A stretch of DNA of 44,459 nt from Streptomyces novaecaesareae (GCF_000716875.1 NZ_JNWQ01000058.1:1-44459); one strand, 5' to 3'; counted from the first letter of the stretch, positions 1 to 10,196 are shown. Numbers and translations are program-made. Notes: generated by a model not told the origin, from the sequence alone.

Positions 1-1
1 C

Positions 2-28
2 CGCCGCCTGATCGGATCCGCCCGATGA
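2..28 (+). CDS. C-terminal end of an upstream gene, probably ABC transporter ATPase (partial)
   Basis: Reading frame 2 is open from the left edge, encodes RRLIGSAR and stops at the TGA at 26-28. That stop overlaps the ATG of the permease gene in the ATGA arrangement typical of translationally coupled genes. Only eight residues are visible, so the identity is inferred purely from context: an ABC-2 permease is nearly always preceded by its ATP-binding subunit. Confidence 0.5.
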   Translation, partial: RRLIGSAR

Positions 29-870
29 CCACCGCCGCCCCCACCGCCACCGGCCCGCAGAGCACCACCGGCCCGCAGAGCACCGCCGGCCGCCGGCTGC
101 TCGCCCTCGGCCGCGCCGAGGCCACCCTGCTGCTGCGCAACCGCACGGCGCTGTTCACCGCCCTGCTGCTGCCGCTGTTCCTGGTCGTCACCCTGAAGGG
201 CACGCTCGCCAAGCAGGCCGAGAGCAACCCCGGGCTGGCCGTCGACTCGCTGCTGGTCTACGGCGCGCTCGGGATGATGCTGGCCTTCGTCGTCTACTAC
301 AACCTGACCGCCGCCTACGTCGCCCGGCGAACCGAGCTGGTCCTCAAGCGGCTGCGCACCGGCGAGGCCCGGGACATCGAGATCCTGCTCGGCACGGCCG
401 TCCCCTCGCTCACGCTCGGCCTGCTGATGGCCGCCCTGATCGGGATCGGCGGCAGCATCGGACTGCACCTGTCCGTGCCGGTCAACCCGCTGCTGATGCT
501 CGTCGGCCTGGTGCTGATCCTGGCCACCATGATCGCCCTGGCCGCGCTGTCCAGCGCCTTCACCAAGAGCGTGGAGAGCGCCGGCATCACCACCATGCCG
601 GTCATGCTGGTCATCCAGCTCGGCGCCGGCCTGTTCATCCCGCTGGAGGTCATGCCCACCCAGCTGGCCGACGTCTGCCGCCTGCTGCCGACCACCCCGG
701 CCTTCCAGCTGATCCGCGTCGGCTGGTTCGGCACCGACGGCTCGGCCGCCGCGACCGGCTTCGCCGGCAGCTGGGGCACCGCCGCCCCGCACCTCGTCAC
801 CGCTGCGATCTGGCTGGGCCTGGCGGTCTGGGGCGCGGTGCGCTACTTCCGCTGGGAGCCGCGTCGCTGA
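25..870 (+). CDS. ABC-2 type transporter permease
   Basis: This 281-residue protein is the membrane subunit of an exporter. After a short polar Thr/Ser/Pro-rich head (residues 1-25) comes a first membrane span starting with the motif LFTALLLPLFLVV. Further hydrophobic segments follow near residues 78-95, 120-145, 155-175 and 190-210, and a last span runs near 255-270. The length and the amphipathic head followed by a TM anchor with 'LLLPLFLV' fit the ABC2_membrane family. Its start overlaps the preceding stop (ATGA). The sensor kinase and response regulator downstream make this the usual exporter plus NarL-type two-component module. The substrate cannot be told; such modules often export lipids, peptides or antibiotics. 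Confidence 0.85.
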   Translation: MTTAAPTATGPQSTTGPQSTAGRRLLALGRAEATLLLRNRTALFTALLLPLFLVVTLKGTLAKQAESNPGLAVDSLLVYGALGMMLAFVVYYNLTAAYVARRTELVLKRLRTGEARDIEILLGTAVPSLTLGLLMAALIGIGGSIGLHLSVPVNPLLMLVGLVLILATMIALAALSSAFTKSVESAGITTMPVMLVIQLGAGLFIPLEVMPTQLADVCRLLPTTPAFQLIRVGWFGTDGSAAATGFAGSWGTAAPHLVTAAIWLGLAVWGAVRYFRWEPRR

Positions 871-960
871 TTGGCCGACAGCAAATCAAGGCAATACCCC
901 CAGCCAGACCTCTGATATGAAGGCAGCTGCATGATCGTGGTCGAACTGGGGGGACGGCAG

Positions 961-2199
961 GTGGACATGCGCTCACCACTGCGCAGATGGCGGGGCTTCG
1001 GAAAGCCCAAGCGCGCCGAGCTCTACTTCCGCTGGTCGATCTACCTGATGGCGCTGATCGTGCTCCCGGTGGCCCTGCTCGGCCTCGGCTCCGACCCCCA
1101 GCGGTACTCGGCCGGCTCCGCCCGGGTCACCATCGCCGTCTCGCTGGCCACCACCCTGGTGGGCATCCGGGCCTGCCGCACCTCGCTCGACCACTACCTG
1201 GGCCGACCGGGCGACCACCGCCGCTGGCTCGTGGCCAACGGCGCGGTCACCGTCGCCGGCGCCTGGGCGCTGCTGCTGACCGGCCCGCCAGTCGAGGCGC
1301 CAGCCGAACGGCCGCTCACCCTCCTGCTCACCACCGGCCTGCTGGTCGTCGCCTTCGCCCCGATGTCCATCGGCCTCCCGCTGCGCTGGTCCGCCCCGGC
1401 CGCCGCCGTCCTCGCGCTGCTGGTCGCCCCGGCGATGGTGCTGGCCGGGATGAGCCCCGGCACCACCGCCGGGCAGCTGGTCGGCACCCTGCTCGGGATG
1501 CCCTTCGTCGCGGCGAGCTGCCGCAGCTTCGCCTGGCTGACGGCGGTGGTCTGGGAGCTGGACGGCGCCCGCGAGGCGCAGTCCCGGCTGGCCGTCGCCG
1601 AGGAGCGGCTGCGCTTCTCCCGCGACCTGCACGACGTGATGGGCCGCAACCTCACCACCATCGCGCTGAAGAGCGAACTCGCCGTACAGCTCGCCCGCCG
1701 GGGGCGCCCGGAGGCCGCCGAGCAGATGGCCGAGGTGCAGAGGATCGCCCAGGAGTCGCAGCGCGAGGTCCGGGACGTCATCCGCGGCTACCGCACCGCC
1801 GACCTGCACGCCGAGGCGATCGGCGCCCGGGCGGTGCTGCGCTCCGCCGACGTCGCCTGCGAGATCGACCTCGGCGAGCACGCCGACGAACTGCCGCCCC
1901 CGGTGCAGTCGGTGTTCGGCTGGGTGATCCGCGAGGCCACCACCAACGTGCTGCGGCACAGCGAAGCCGCCCACTGCCTGATCCGGCTGCGGCAGCAGGA
2001 CGGACGGGCGGTGCTGGAGCTGGAGAATGACGGGGTGCCCGCCGTACCGCTCCCCTCCCAGGGCAGCGGCACCGGGCTGCGCGGCCTGCGCGAACGCCTC
2101 GCCGCCCACGACGGCGAGCTGACCGTACCGGCCGCCGAGGCTGGCACCTTCCGGATGCTCGCCACCGTCCCGCTGCACCCCGGAGAGGCCCCGCGATGA
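961..2199 (+). CDS. Sensor histidine kinase, NarL/DesK type (HisKA_3)
   Basis: Membrane histidine kinase that phosphorylates the adjacent response regulator. The N-terminal half carries several hydrophobic spans (a multi-TM sensor without a large extracellular domain). It is followed by a coiled linker and the HisKA_3 dimerisation motif RFSRDLHDVMGRN, in which the phospho-accepting His is residue 224 from the chosen start. The C-terminal HATPase has an N-box (REATTNVLRHSE) and a GTGLRGLRERL G-box. I chose GTG at 961 because GGGGGGA lies 6 nt upstream. ATG at 967, and ATG at 931 with AAGG before it, are alternatives. Its stop overlaps the next start (ATGA), so kinase and regulator are co-translated. 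Confidence 0.88.
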   Translation: MDMRSPLRRWRGFGKPKRAELYFRWSIYLMALIVLPVALLGLGSDPQRYSAGSARVTIAVSLATTLVGIRACRTSLDHYLGRPGDHRRWLVANGAVTVAGAWALLLTGPPVEAPAERPLTLLLTTGLLVVAFAPMSIGLPLRWSAPAAAVLALLVAPAMVLAGMSPGTTAGQLVGTLLGMPFVAASCRSFAWLTAVVWELDGAREAQSRLAVAEERLRFSRDLHDVMGRNLTTIALKSELAVQLARRGRPEAAEQMAEVQRIAQESQREVRDVIRGYRTADLHAEAIGARAVLRSADVACEIDLGEHADELPPPVQSVFGWVIREATTNVLRHSEAAHCLIRLRQQDGRAVLELENDGVPAVPLPSQGSGTGLRGLRERLAAHDGELTVPAAEAGTFRMLATVPLHPGEAPR

Positions 2200-2816
2200 C
2201 CGACACCGCGCCCGTCCGCGTCCTGCTCGCCGACGACGAGCACCTGATCCGGGGCGCGCTCGCCGCGCTGCTCTCGCTGGAGGACGACATCGAGGTGGTC
2301 GCCCAGGCCGGCTCCGGCCCGGAGGCGCTGGCGATGGCGCAGTCGCACCGGCCGGACGTCGCGGTACTGGACCTGCAGATGCCGGGCAAGGACGGCATCG
2401 AGGTGGCCGCCGCGCTGCGCCTGCTGCTGCCGGACTGCCGCTGCATGATCGTCACCGGCCACGGCCGCCCCGGCTACCTGAAGCGCGCGCTGGAGGTCGG
2501 AGTGCGCGGCTTCCTGCCGAAGACCGTCTCGGCGGCGGACCTGGCCGGCATCATCCGCACCGTGCGGTCCGGCGGCCGGTACGTGGACCCGGAGCTGGCG
2601 GCGGACGCGATCAGCGCCGGGGAGACCCCGCTGACCCCGCGCGAGACGGACGTCCTGGAGCTGGCCGCCGACGGCACCTCGATCGCCGAGATCGCCGAGC
2701 GGGCCTCGCTCTCCCAGGGCACCGTCCGCAACTACCTGTCCTCGGCGGCCACCAAGCTGGGCGCGGAGAACCGGCACGCGGCGGTGCGGATCGCCCGCGA
2801 GCACGGCTGGATCTGA
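2196..2816 (+). CDS. LuxR/NarL-family response regulator
   Basis: This 206-residue DNA-binding regulator is the partner of the preceding kinase. The receiver domain (about residues 7-120) has the acidic pair D13/D14, phosphoacceptor D59 in VAVLDLQMPG, and the conserved Lys in LPKTVSAADL. A linker leads to a GerE-type HTH that begins at LTPRETDVLELAADG and ends near the C-terminus. The ATG overlaps the kinase stop by 4 nt. It is likely to control the exporter operon that starts upstream of this window; that is inference from the arrangement. It converges with purC, leaving about 30 nt between the two stops. Confidence 0.9.
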   Translation: MTDTAPVRVLLADDEHLIRGALAALLSLEDDIEVVAQAGSGPEALAMAQSHRPDVAVLDLQMPGKDGIEVAAALRLLLPDCRCMIVTGHGRPGYLKRALEVGVRGFLPKTVSAADLAGIIRTVRSGGRYVDPELAADAISAGETPLTPRETDVLELAADGTSIAEIAERASLSQGTVRNYLSSAATKLGAENRHAAVRIAREHGWI

Positions 2817-2842
2817 GCCGGGGTGCTCGCGGGCGTCGCCGA

Positions 2843-2855
2843 GGGCGTTACGCCC
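2843..2855. terminator. Small hairpin between convergent genes
   Basis: GGGCG-TTA-CGCCC is a 5-bp G/C stem whose loop is the reverse complement of the purC stop codon. It sits between the convergent regulator and purC genes and could serve as a weak bidirectional terminator. No U-tract is present. Confidence 0.3.
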
Positions 2856-3747
2856 AGGTGGTGCCGGTCAGCCGCTCGTAGACCTCGATGTACTTGGCCC
2901 GGGTCTGCTCGACCACCTCGGCCGGCAGCTCCGGCGGCGGCTGCTCGCTGTAGCGGTCCCAGCCGGAGGCCGGGGAGACCAGCCAGTCGCGGATCAGCTG
3001 CTTGTCGAAGGACGGCTGCGAGCGGCCAGGCTGCCACTGGTCGGCCGGCCAGTAGCGGGAGGAGTCCGGGGTGAGGACCTCGTCGCCGATCACCAGCTCG
3101 CCGTCCAGCAGGCCGAACTCGAACTTGGTGTCGGCCAGGATGATGCCGCGGTCCCGGGCGATGTCCCGGGCGCGGGCGTACACGTCCAGGGTGGTGCGGC
3201 GCAGCTGGGCGGCCAGCTCGGCGCCGATCCGGCGGGCGGTCTCCTCGTAGGGGACGTTCTCGTCGTGCTCGCCGACCTCGGCCTTGAGCGCCGGGGTGTA
3301 GATCGGGGCGGGCAGCTCGGAGCTGTTCTCCAGGCCCTCGGGCAGGGCGATGCCGCAGACCGTGCGGCTCTCCCGGTACTCGGCCAGGCCGGAGCCGGCC
3401 AGGTAGCCGCGGGCGACCGCCTCGACCGGGACCATGTCCAGGCTCTTGCAGATCAGCGTGCGGCCCTTCCAGTCGGCGGGGGCGCCGGCCGGGACCTCGG
3501 TGGAGATCACGTGGTTGGGGACGATGTCGGCGATCCGCTCGAACCACCACAGCGACAGCTGGGTGAGGACCCGGCCCTTGTCGGGGATCTCGTTCGGCAG
3601 CACCCAGTCGTGGGCGGACATCCGGTCGCTGGCCACCATGACCAGCTCACCCGATCCGGTGCGGTAGAGGTCGCGCACCTTGCCGGTGTGCAGGTGGACC
3701 AGGCCGGGTACCTGGACCGGCTCGGGCTTGGTGACAAATCCGCTCAA
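2848..3747 (-). CDS. purC: Phosphoribosylaminoimidazolesuccinocarboxamide synthase (SAICAR synthetase)
   Basis: Cytoplasmic purine-biosynthesis enzyme: it joins CAIR and aspartate using ATP to give SAICAR. The family signature is clear, with the N-terminal GKVRDLY nucleotide-binding loop, SDRMSAHDWVLPNEIPDKG near residues 40-60, and the ARGYLAGSG and DTKFEFG motifs further on. The 299-residue length is normal for the actinobacterial form. The start is a TTG at 3745-3747 preceded by GAGGA with 9-nt spacing; no upstream ATG or GTG fits the conserved N-terminus (SGFVTKPEPVQVPGL). purD lies 4 kb away on the same strand, a common actinobacterial neighbourhood. The stop is TAA. Confidence 0.96.
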   Translation of the reverse strand: MSGFVTKPEPVQVPGLVHLHTGKVRDLYRTGSGELVMVASDRMSAHDWVLPNEIPDKGRVLTQLSLWWFERIADIVPNHVISTEVPAGAPADWKGRTLICKSLDMVPVEAVARGYLAGSGLAEYRESRTVCGIALPEGLENSSELPAPIYTPALKAEVGEHDENVPYEETARRIGAELAAQLRRTTLDVYARARDIARDRGIILADTKFEFGLLDGELVIGDEVLTPDSSRYWPADQWQPGRSQPSFDKQLIRDWLVSPASGWDRYSEQPPPELPAEVVEQTRAKYIEVYERLTGTTWA

Positions 3748-3879
3748 GGTGTTCAGTCCTCAGGGGTCGTTCGCGGGCGTGGGGCACGGCGAAAGGGGAG
3801 GTCACTGGCCCCCGCAGTCTTTCACGACCGCCGGAACCCGCTTCCTTGGCCGCCGGATCGCTCCCCCGTCCGGCGGGCC

Positions 3880-5418
3880 TCAGTTCTTGCCGAGCCGGTC
3901 CAGCAGGTTGGCGGTGGCCCGCTGGATCCGCTCGTCGGTCAGGCCGGGGCGGCCCAGCGCGGGCGACCAGGCGAAGGTGCCGGCCGCGAAGACGTACGCG
4001 CCGCTGGGCGCCCGGTACAGCGAGGTCTCCTGGTAGCGGGTGCGCCCGGCCAGGTCCCGGTACGGGGAGTGCGCCAGCAGCACCCGCTCGGTGTGCTCGG
4101 GCAGCGCCACCTTGGGGTAGTAGCGGTCGGCCTCGCCGGCGACCAGGCCGGGCAGTTCGTCGCCCTCCTGCAGGCCGGTGCCGTCCCAGAGCCAGTGCGC
4201 GGTGTGCCGGGCGACCAGCGGGACGGGCGCGGCGACCCGGCCCGAGTACTGCACGCCGAGCAGGTGCTGCTCGGGCTCCCCGGCGTCCCGCCACAGCGCG
4301 CTGGCGGCCCCGGCCGCGCCCGCCGCCGGGCTGCCGGGCCCCACCTTCTGCCGCTTGCGGCAGTTGAGCAGCCGGTTGGGCTCGCCGGAGGCGGCGGCGG
4401 TCAGTTCGACCCGCCAGTACATGGTGTTGGCGGAGAGGAACACCAGCGAGGTGCCGCCGTCCCTGGCCCGCTCGGCGGCCCGGCGCATCGGCTCGGACCA
4501 GTACTCGTCGTGGCCGGGGAAGACCAGCGCCCGGTGCCGGGACGGGTCGACCAGGCCGGCGTGCAGGTCGGTGGCGGTGGCGTAGGAGAGGTCGTAGCCG
4601 TAGCGCTCGGCCCAGCGGATGAAGTCGTACGCGTGGCCGACGTGCAGCGGCAGCCCGGCGGTGGCGTGCGGGCGGTCGAAGGAGACGGTGACGGCCGCCT
4701 CCGGCTCGCCGACCAGGCCGCCCCGGCCGTCCCAGGCGTGGTAGAGGCTGGCGCCGGTGCGGCCGTCCTCGGGGAACAGGTTGTACGCCTGCCAGGTCAC
4801 GTCCGGGAGCACCAGGAGCAGCTCGGCGGTGTGCCCCCGGTCGTCGAAGTCCCGGACGGTGAACGGGATGTGGCTGCGGTGCAGCATGTCCGCGGTGGTC
4901 AGCACGGCGACGTACGCGCCGGGCTTCCAGTGCACCGGGACCTGCAGCCGCCAGGAGTGCCACCAGTGGTGGCAGGAGACCGTCCGGTCGACCACCAGCG
5001 GGGCGGGCTGGGCGAGGCCGGCGATCGCCGGGCTGGACGTCATGTGGCGGGCGCCGTCGCCGCCGTAGTGGCCGATCCGGTAGACGTCCACGGTGAACTC
5101 GCGGGGCGGGTTGACGGTGACCCGGAAGTCCACCGAGCCGCCGGGGCGGACCACTCCTGCCGAGGCGAATCCCTTGATCTGCTGGTCCACGTCGTTGGAG
5201 CTCTGCGGGGTGCCGACCGGCGGCTTGGGGCGTGCGCCGGCGGTCAGCGGCTGCTGGCCGGGCGCGTCCACCGAGACGTACCAGGGGACGGCGCCCTCCG
5301 CGCCGGCCAGGTACTGGTCCGGGCTGCGCAGCCAGGGCAGCGGGCCCTGGCCGAAGGGGTCGGAGACGCTGTAGGCGTGCGTTCCGGACTCCCAGCGGCG
5401 GTTGAGTTCGGTGCCCAC
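3880..5418 (-). CDS. N,N-dimethylformamidase beta-subunit-like protein
   Basis: A protein of 512 residues from the chosen start, resembling the large subunit family of N,N-dimethylformamidase. Recognisable stretches are the VYRIGHYGGDGAR region (a beta-sandwich-like N-terminal part), LLVLPDVTWQAYNLF, and the GHDEYWSEPMRRAAERARDGG segment typical of the catalytic core, followed by FLSANTMYWRVEL. The GTG at 5416-5418 has GGAGG 5 nt upstream and gives the conserved N-terminus GTELNRRWESGTHAYSV; a frame extension to 5523 looks non-coding. There is no small alpha subunit beside it, and actinomycetes carry many such stand-alone homologues of unknown substrate. It may act on carbohydrates or amides, so activity on dimethylformamide should not be assumed. 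Confidence 0.75.
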   Translation of the reverse strand: MGTELNRRWESGTHAYSVSDPFGQGPLPWLRSPDQYLAGAEGAVPWYVSVDAPGQQPLTAGARPKPPVGTPQSSNDVDQQIKGFASAGVVRPGGSVDFRVTVNPPREFTVDVYRIGHYGGDGARHMTSSPAIAGLAQPAPLVVDRTVSCHHWWHSWRLQVPVHWKPGAYVAVLTTADMLHRSHIPFTVRDFDDRGHTAELLLVLPDVTWQAYNLFPEDGRTGASLYHAWDGRGGLVGEPEAAVTVSFDRPHATAGLPLHVGHAYDFIRWAERYGYDLSYATATDLHAGLVDPSRHRALVFPGHDEYWSEPMRRAAERARDGGTSLVFLSANTMYWRVELTAAASGEPNRLLNCRKRQKVGPGSPAAGAAGAASALWRDAGEPEQHLLGVQYSGRVAAPVPLVARHTAHWLWDGTGLQEGDELPGLVAGEADRYYPKVALPEHTERVLLAHSPYRDLAGRTRYQETSLYRAPSGAYVFAAGTFAWSPALGRPGLTDERIQRATANLLDRLGKN

Positions 5419-5666
5419 GCGCCCCTCCAGGTGCACTTCCGCCCGGTTGGCACGTGCCCCCCGGATGTGCGTGCGGTCTAATACACCACAGAGTGCAGGT
5501 GCTCCGTCACCCTCCGGTGGCAATTGGTGCGGGGAATCTCACGCGCCTCCCGGAGACGGCCTCCGGCCTGCGAAGACGACCGGCGGCCGAATCGTCCGGG
5601 GGCGCGTACGACGGTCCCGAGCGCCGTCGGGCTCGGGACCGTCGGGCCCCGGGCGCCGGGCAGGGC

Positions 5667-7250
5667 CTAGAGACGGACGGGCTTCTCCAGGCGGACGTCG
5701 GCGGCGTCCAGCCAGGCGCGCAGCGGGCCGTCCTGGCCCTGCTCGACGGCCTGCGCCACCGGGCCGGCCAGGTCGGTGCGGCGGACGCCGCCGAGCAGCA
5801 GCACCGGGCCGTCCAGCCAGTCCAGGCCGGGGGCGCCGCCGGCGGTGTCCACGGCCGCGCAGCAGACCATCGCGGTGACGTGGTCGACCAGCAGGTCGCG
5901 GCCGGTGCGGTCGGGTTCGAGCAGCGGGGCCGGGGCGGTGGTGCGGGCCAGCTGGGCGGCGAGGGCGGCGGCCAGCTGCTCGCCGTCGCCCTCGGCGAGC
6001 CGGACCAGCAGCCGGGTGAGGGTCGGGGAGCCGGGGCGGGACTGCGGGGCGAGCCGGTCCAGGGCGGACTGCAGGGCGGCGGCGCCCGACCGCCAGCCGG
6101 CGTCCACCACCTCGGCCGGGTATTCGGCCCACTCCAGCTCGTGCCAGGCGCCAGCCGCCGGGCGGCCGAAGAACAGCTCGGCGGCGAGCCGGGAGACCGC
6201 CCGGTCGACGGTGCCGGGCTCCTCCAGCAGGTCGCAGGCGGGGCGGTCGCCGAGCCGGGTGCCGTACCCGTCGGCCAGCCGGTCGCGGCGGGACAACTCG
6301 GCGAGCGCCTCGGCCACGCCGGCGTTGAGGTGGGCGGGGTGGCGGCCGAGCCGCCAGGCGGGCAGCGCGACCCGGGTGAGGAGACGGTCCCAGCCTGCGT
6401 AGGCGAGGCCGACCTGCTCCTGAGCAGCGATCCGCAGACCGTAGTCGACCGTCCTGGCCTGCTCGGAGGCCCAGCCCGCGACGGAGTGCTCCAGCTCGGC
6501 GGAGTGGCCGCGGCAGGCGCCGAGCAGCCGGCGGGTGATCCGGCGGGTGACCCGGTCGGCGAGCGCGGCCGGGCCCCGCCGGGGCGGCCGGGGCGGGGCG
6601 GCCAGGGTGCCGCCGCCGAGGCCGGTGGCCGCGCCCGCGCCGGAGTCCAGACAGGCGTCCAGGCTGCGCAGGAACCGGCGGGCGGCGGCGATCTCCGGGT
6701 CGGCGGAGGCGGCGGTGCCGGCCACCACGGGGGCGAGCAGGGCCCGCAGCTCGCCGGCCCGCATCCACCAGAGGAAGGGCGAGCCGATCACCAGCACCGG
6801 GGCCGGCGGCTCGGAGTGCGGCCGGAGCGGGCCCGGCCGGCGCGGCGGCGGGACGTCCTCCAGCCAGCTGTCGCAGTCCGGGGTGAGGGCGACGGCGGAG
6901 GGCGCGGGGACGTCCAGCCGGTCCGCCAGTTCGTCGATCAGCCGGTACAGCTCGGGGGCCTCGGCGCGGTCCAGCTGGACGGCCGGGGTCCTGGGCGGCT
7001 CGGCCCGCCGCAGGGCGCGGGCGGTCAGTCCGGCGACCAGCACGGTCAGCCCGGCGACCGCGCAGACCACCCAGCGGGCGGCGTCCCAGCCGGCGGCGTC
7101 GGCCGCGCCGGGCGCGCCGATCCGGCCGGTGAACCGGCCCGCGAGCAGGACCACCGCCACGGCGGCGGGCAGGACGGCGGCGGCCAGCGCGAGACCTCGG
7201 ACCCGCAGGACCGCCTGGGCATGAGCGCGCGCGGTGTCGACAGCGGCCAT
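5667..7250 (-). CDS. M48-like membrane protein lacking the zinc motif (pseudo-peptidase)
   Basis: 527 residues from ATG 7250, which has AAGGGGG about 12 nt upstream (a GTG at 7262 is possible). Two membrane spans (about 15-38 and 58-80) precede a segment that reads like the start of an M48 (HtpX/Ste24) peptidase: AEAPELYRLIDELADRLDVP, then VLVIGSPFLWWMRAGELRALL. Where M48 enzymes carry HELGH immediately after this block, this protein has APVVAGTA (residues 173-180). The rest is Ala/Arg-rich and not recognisable. It probably sits in the membrane with a non-catalytic cytosolic domain. It lies between purD and the dimethylformamidase-like gene. The family assignment is by pattern only. Confidence 0.55.
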   Translation of the reverse strand: MAAVDTARAHAQAVLRVRGLALAAAVLPAAVAVVLLAGRFTGRIGAPGAADAAGWDAARWVVCAVAGLTVLVAGLTARALRRAEPPRTPAVQLDRAEAPELYRLIDELADRLDVPAPSAVALTPDCDSWLEDVPPPRRPGPLRPHSEPPAPVLVIGSPFLWWMRAGELRALLAPVVAGTAASADPEIAAARRFLRSLDACLDSGAGAATGLGGGTLAAPPRPPRRGPAALADRVTRRITRRLLGACRGHSAELEHSVAGWASEQARTVDYGLRIAAQEQVGLAYAGWDRLLTRVALPAWRLGRHPAHLNAGVAEALAELSRRDRLADGYGTRLGDRPACDLLEEPGTVDRAVSRLAAELFFGRPAAGAWHELEWAEYPAEVVDAGWRSGAAALQSALDRLAPQSRPGSPTLTRLLVRLAEGDGEQLAAALAAQLARTTAPAPLLEPDRTGRDLLVDHVTAMVCCAAVDTAGGAPGLDWLDGPVLLLGGVRRTDLAGPVAQAVEQGQDGPLRAWLDAADVRLEKPVRL

Positions 7251-7795
7251 ACGGTGCGGCACCCCCTTCGGAGCCCTCGGGCGCCCGGAAACGGGCCCTG
7301 AGCCGACTCGAAACGATCAGTTCCGACCGGGAAGCGGAGGTGTCCGATCCCGGTAGTGCATGCTGCGTGGCGCTACTGCCATTTTCGACGCCCGGTCGGG
7401 TGGTCGTTCCGGATCGCCCCGGTTTCCACTCGTCCCGGTGACACCGTCCGGATTCCGGACGCCCTCGACCGGTCCGGTGCGAAGCACCCGGGCGACCGCC
7501 CGGCCGGACGCCGTCCAGCATCCCTCCGCGGAGGCGCCGCTACCCGGCGGCGACCCCGGCGCGCGGGCCCCGCGCGCTGCGATCCAGCGCACCATAAGGC
7601 CGGGCAGCCGGTTACGTCAGCCGGATGCGGGTGCTGTCACCCGATGGGCTGGAATACGACGGCCGAACGGTACGTCCGTCCCCGGAGCCACTCCGGCCCC
7701 GAAACGCCGGGGGCGCTGCGCCCATGGGGTTGATTCCCACGGCCCGCAGCGCCCTCGGAGAGGCTTCGGAGCGGCTTCGGAGCGGCCGAACTGCC
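7251..7795. other. Intergenic region downstream of purD
   Basis: About 545 bp with no convincing gene. Open frames here are Pro/Arg/Gly-rich with no conserved motif. It holds the promoter side of the M48-like gene, a small hairpin CGGGTG-CTGT-CACCCG at 7628-7643 about 150 nt beyond the purD stop (possible terminator), and a short direct repeat of GGCTTCGGAGC near 7762-7785. Confidence 0.4.
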
Positions 7796-9043
<1,248 letters not shown>

Positions 9044-9092
9044 GCCTGGCAGCGTAGTCGGTGGCCTGTTCAGGTCGCTCTCCGGTCCCGTC

Positions 9093-9144
9093 GGATCCTC
9101 CAGGAGAAGACCTCCGTACGCCGACGATGCCGGAGGATCCTCCA
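9093..9144. promoter_or_regulatory. Direct repeats and 12-bp palindrome in the purD/SLATT divergent region
   Basis: GGATCCTCCA occurs at 9093-9102 and again at 9135-9144, exactly 42 bp apart (about four helical turns). The second copy lies in the perfect palindrome GGAGGATCCTCC (9132-9143). The position 50-100 bp upstream of the purD start makes an operator plausible. The rest of 9044-9410 shows no gene; TTGGAC near 9334 may belong to the rightward promoter. Confidence 0.4.
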
Positions 9145-9410
9145 AGCCGGGAGGGGTCCGGTGGGCGGTGGGTGCCCGGGTCACGACCACGGGTCACCGG
9201 CCCCTCGCTCGGACGGGTGAAATCCCGCCGACCCCCGCAACCCGCTCACCTCGGGTTCCGATGGCCGAAACCGGTAACGATCAACCTCGAAGCTCCCCCA
9301 TGGTCAGCCATTTGGCGGTAAGAAGTGCTGTTGGACAACCATCGGCAGACGTCACGTCAGTCGATGCGCCGCCAGAACCAGCCGCCCGCCCGCCACAGGG
9401 AGCCCCACAG

Positions 9411-10196
9411 GTGAGCCAGCCGGAAATGCAGCCCGAGGAGAGTGCCTGGGGCAAGGAGATCGGCGAGGAGGACCCGCCCGCCACCGCCGTGGTCCGGCGG
9501 GCCTCCACCCGCCACCGGACCGATCTGAGCACCCGCCAGTTCCCGCTCGGGGACTGGGGCGAGCCCGCCGAGCGGCTGGAGGAGCTCTACCGCTGGTCCG
9601 AGGAGCGGGCGGTCGAGGCGATCGAGTGGTACCGCCGGGACCGGGTCCGGAAGCGCCGCTGGGCGCGCCTGCTGCGGTTCGGCACGGCCGGCTTCGTGCT
9701 GGCCGGGGTCACCGCCCCGCTGGTCGACCTGGCCGGCAGCTTCGCGCACGGCACGGGCTGGGGCTACGTCGGCCTGGCGCTCGCCGCCGCCTGCCACGGC
9801 GCCGACCGGGCCTTCGGCCTGACCTCCGGCTGGATGCGGGACGTCTCCACCGGCCAGGCGCTGCAACGCCGCCTGGAGGCCTTCCAGTTCGACTGGGCGT
9901 CGGAGTGCGTGCGCGAGGTGCTCGGCCCGACCGAGGGCACCGCGGGCGAGGCCGCCGAGCGCTGCCTGGGCGTGCTGCGCCGGTTCTGCGAGGACATCTC
10001 GGACATGGTCCGCACCGAGACCGCGGAGTGGATGCTGGAGTTCCGCGCCTCGATGACCCAGCTGCCCACCCAGGCCCCCGGGAGCTGGGGCGGGCGCTCC
10101 GAGCCGGGGGTGGGCGCCCAGGTGCGGGTGCTGCCGCCGCCGGGCACCCGGCCCACGATGCCGCGCCAGCGGCCGCCGGAGGGGCCGTTGCGGTGA
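9411..10196 (+). CDS. SLATT-domain two-TM protein
   Basis: 261 residues from GTG 9411, which has GGGAG 8 nt upstream; an in-frame ATG at 9300 is the alternative. The polar head is followed by an amphipathic helix and the junction EERAVEAIEWYRRDRVRKRRWARLLR, then two spans at about 88-108 and 116-132 separated by a short loop, and a long helical tail (about 140-215). Paired hydrophobic helices preceded by an 'A-x-x-W-Y' helix and a basic stretch are the pattern of the SLATT (SMODS and SLOG-associating 2TM effector) superfamily. Its members are proposed membrane-perturbing effectors linked to nucleotide-sensing modules. No SMODS cyclase, SLOG or other sensor gene is next to it here. The last 45 residues are Pro/Gly/Arg-rich. 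Confidence 0.7.
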   Translation: MSQPEMQPEESAWGKEIGEEDPPATAVVRRASTRHRTDLSTRQFPLGDWGEPAERLEELYRWSEERAVEAIEWYRRDRVRKRRWARLLRFGTAGFVLAGVTAPLVDLAGSFAHGTGWGYVGLALAAACHGADRAFGLTSGWMRDVSTGQALQRRLEAFQFDWASECVREVLGPTEGTAGEAAERCLGVLRRFCEDISDMVRTETAEWMLEFRASMTQLPTQAPGSWGGRSEPGVGAQVRVLPPPGTRPTMPRQRPPEGPLR

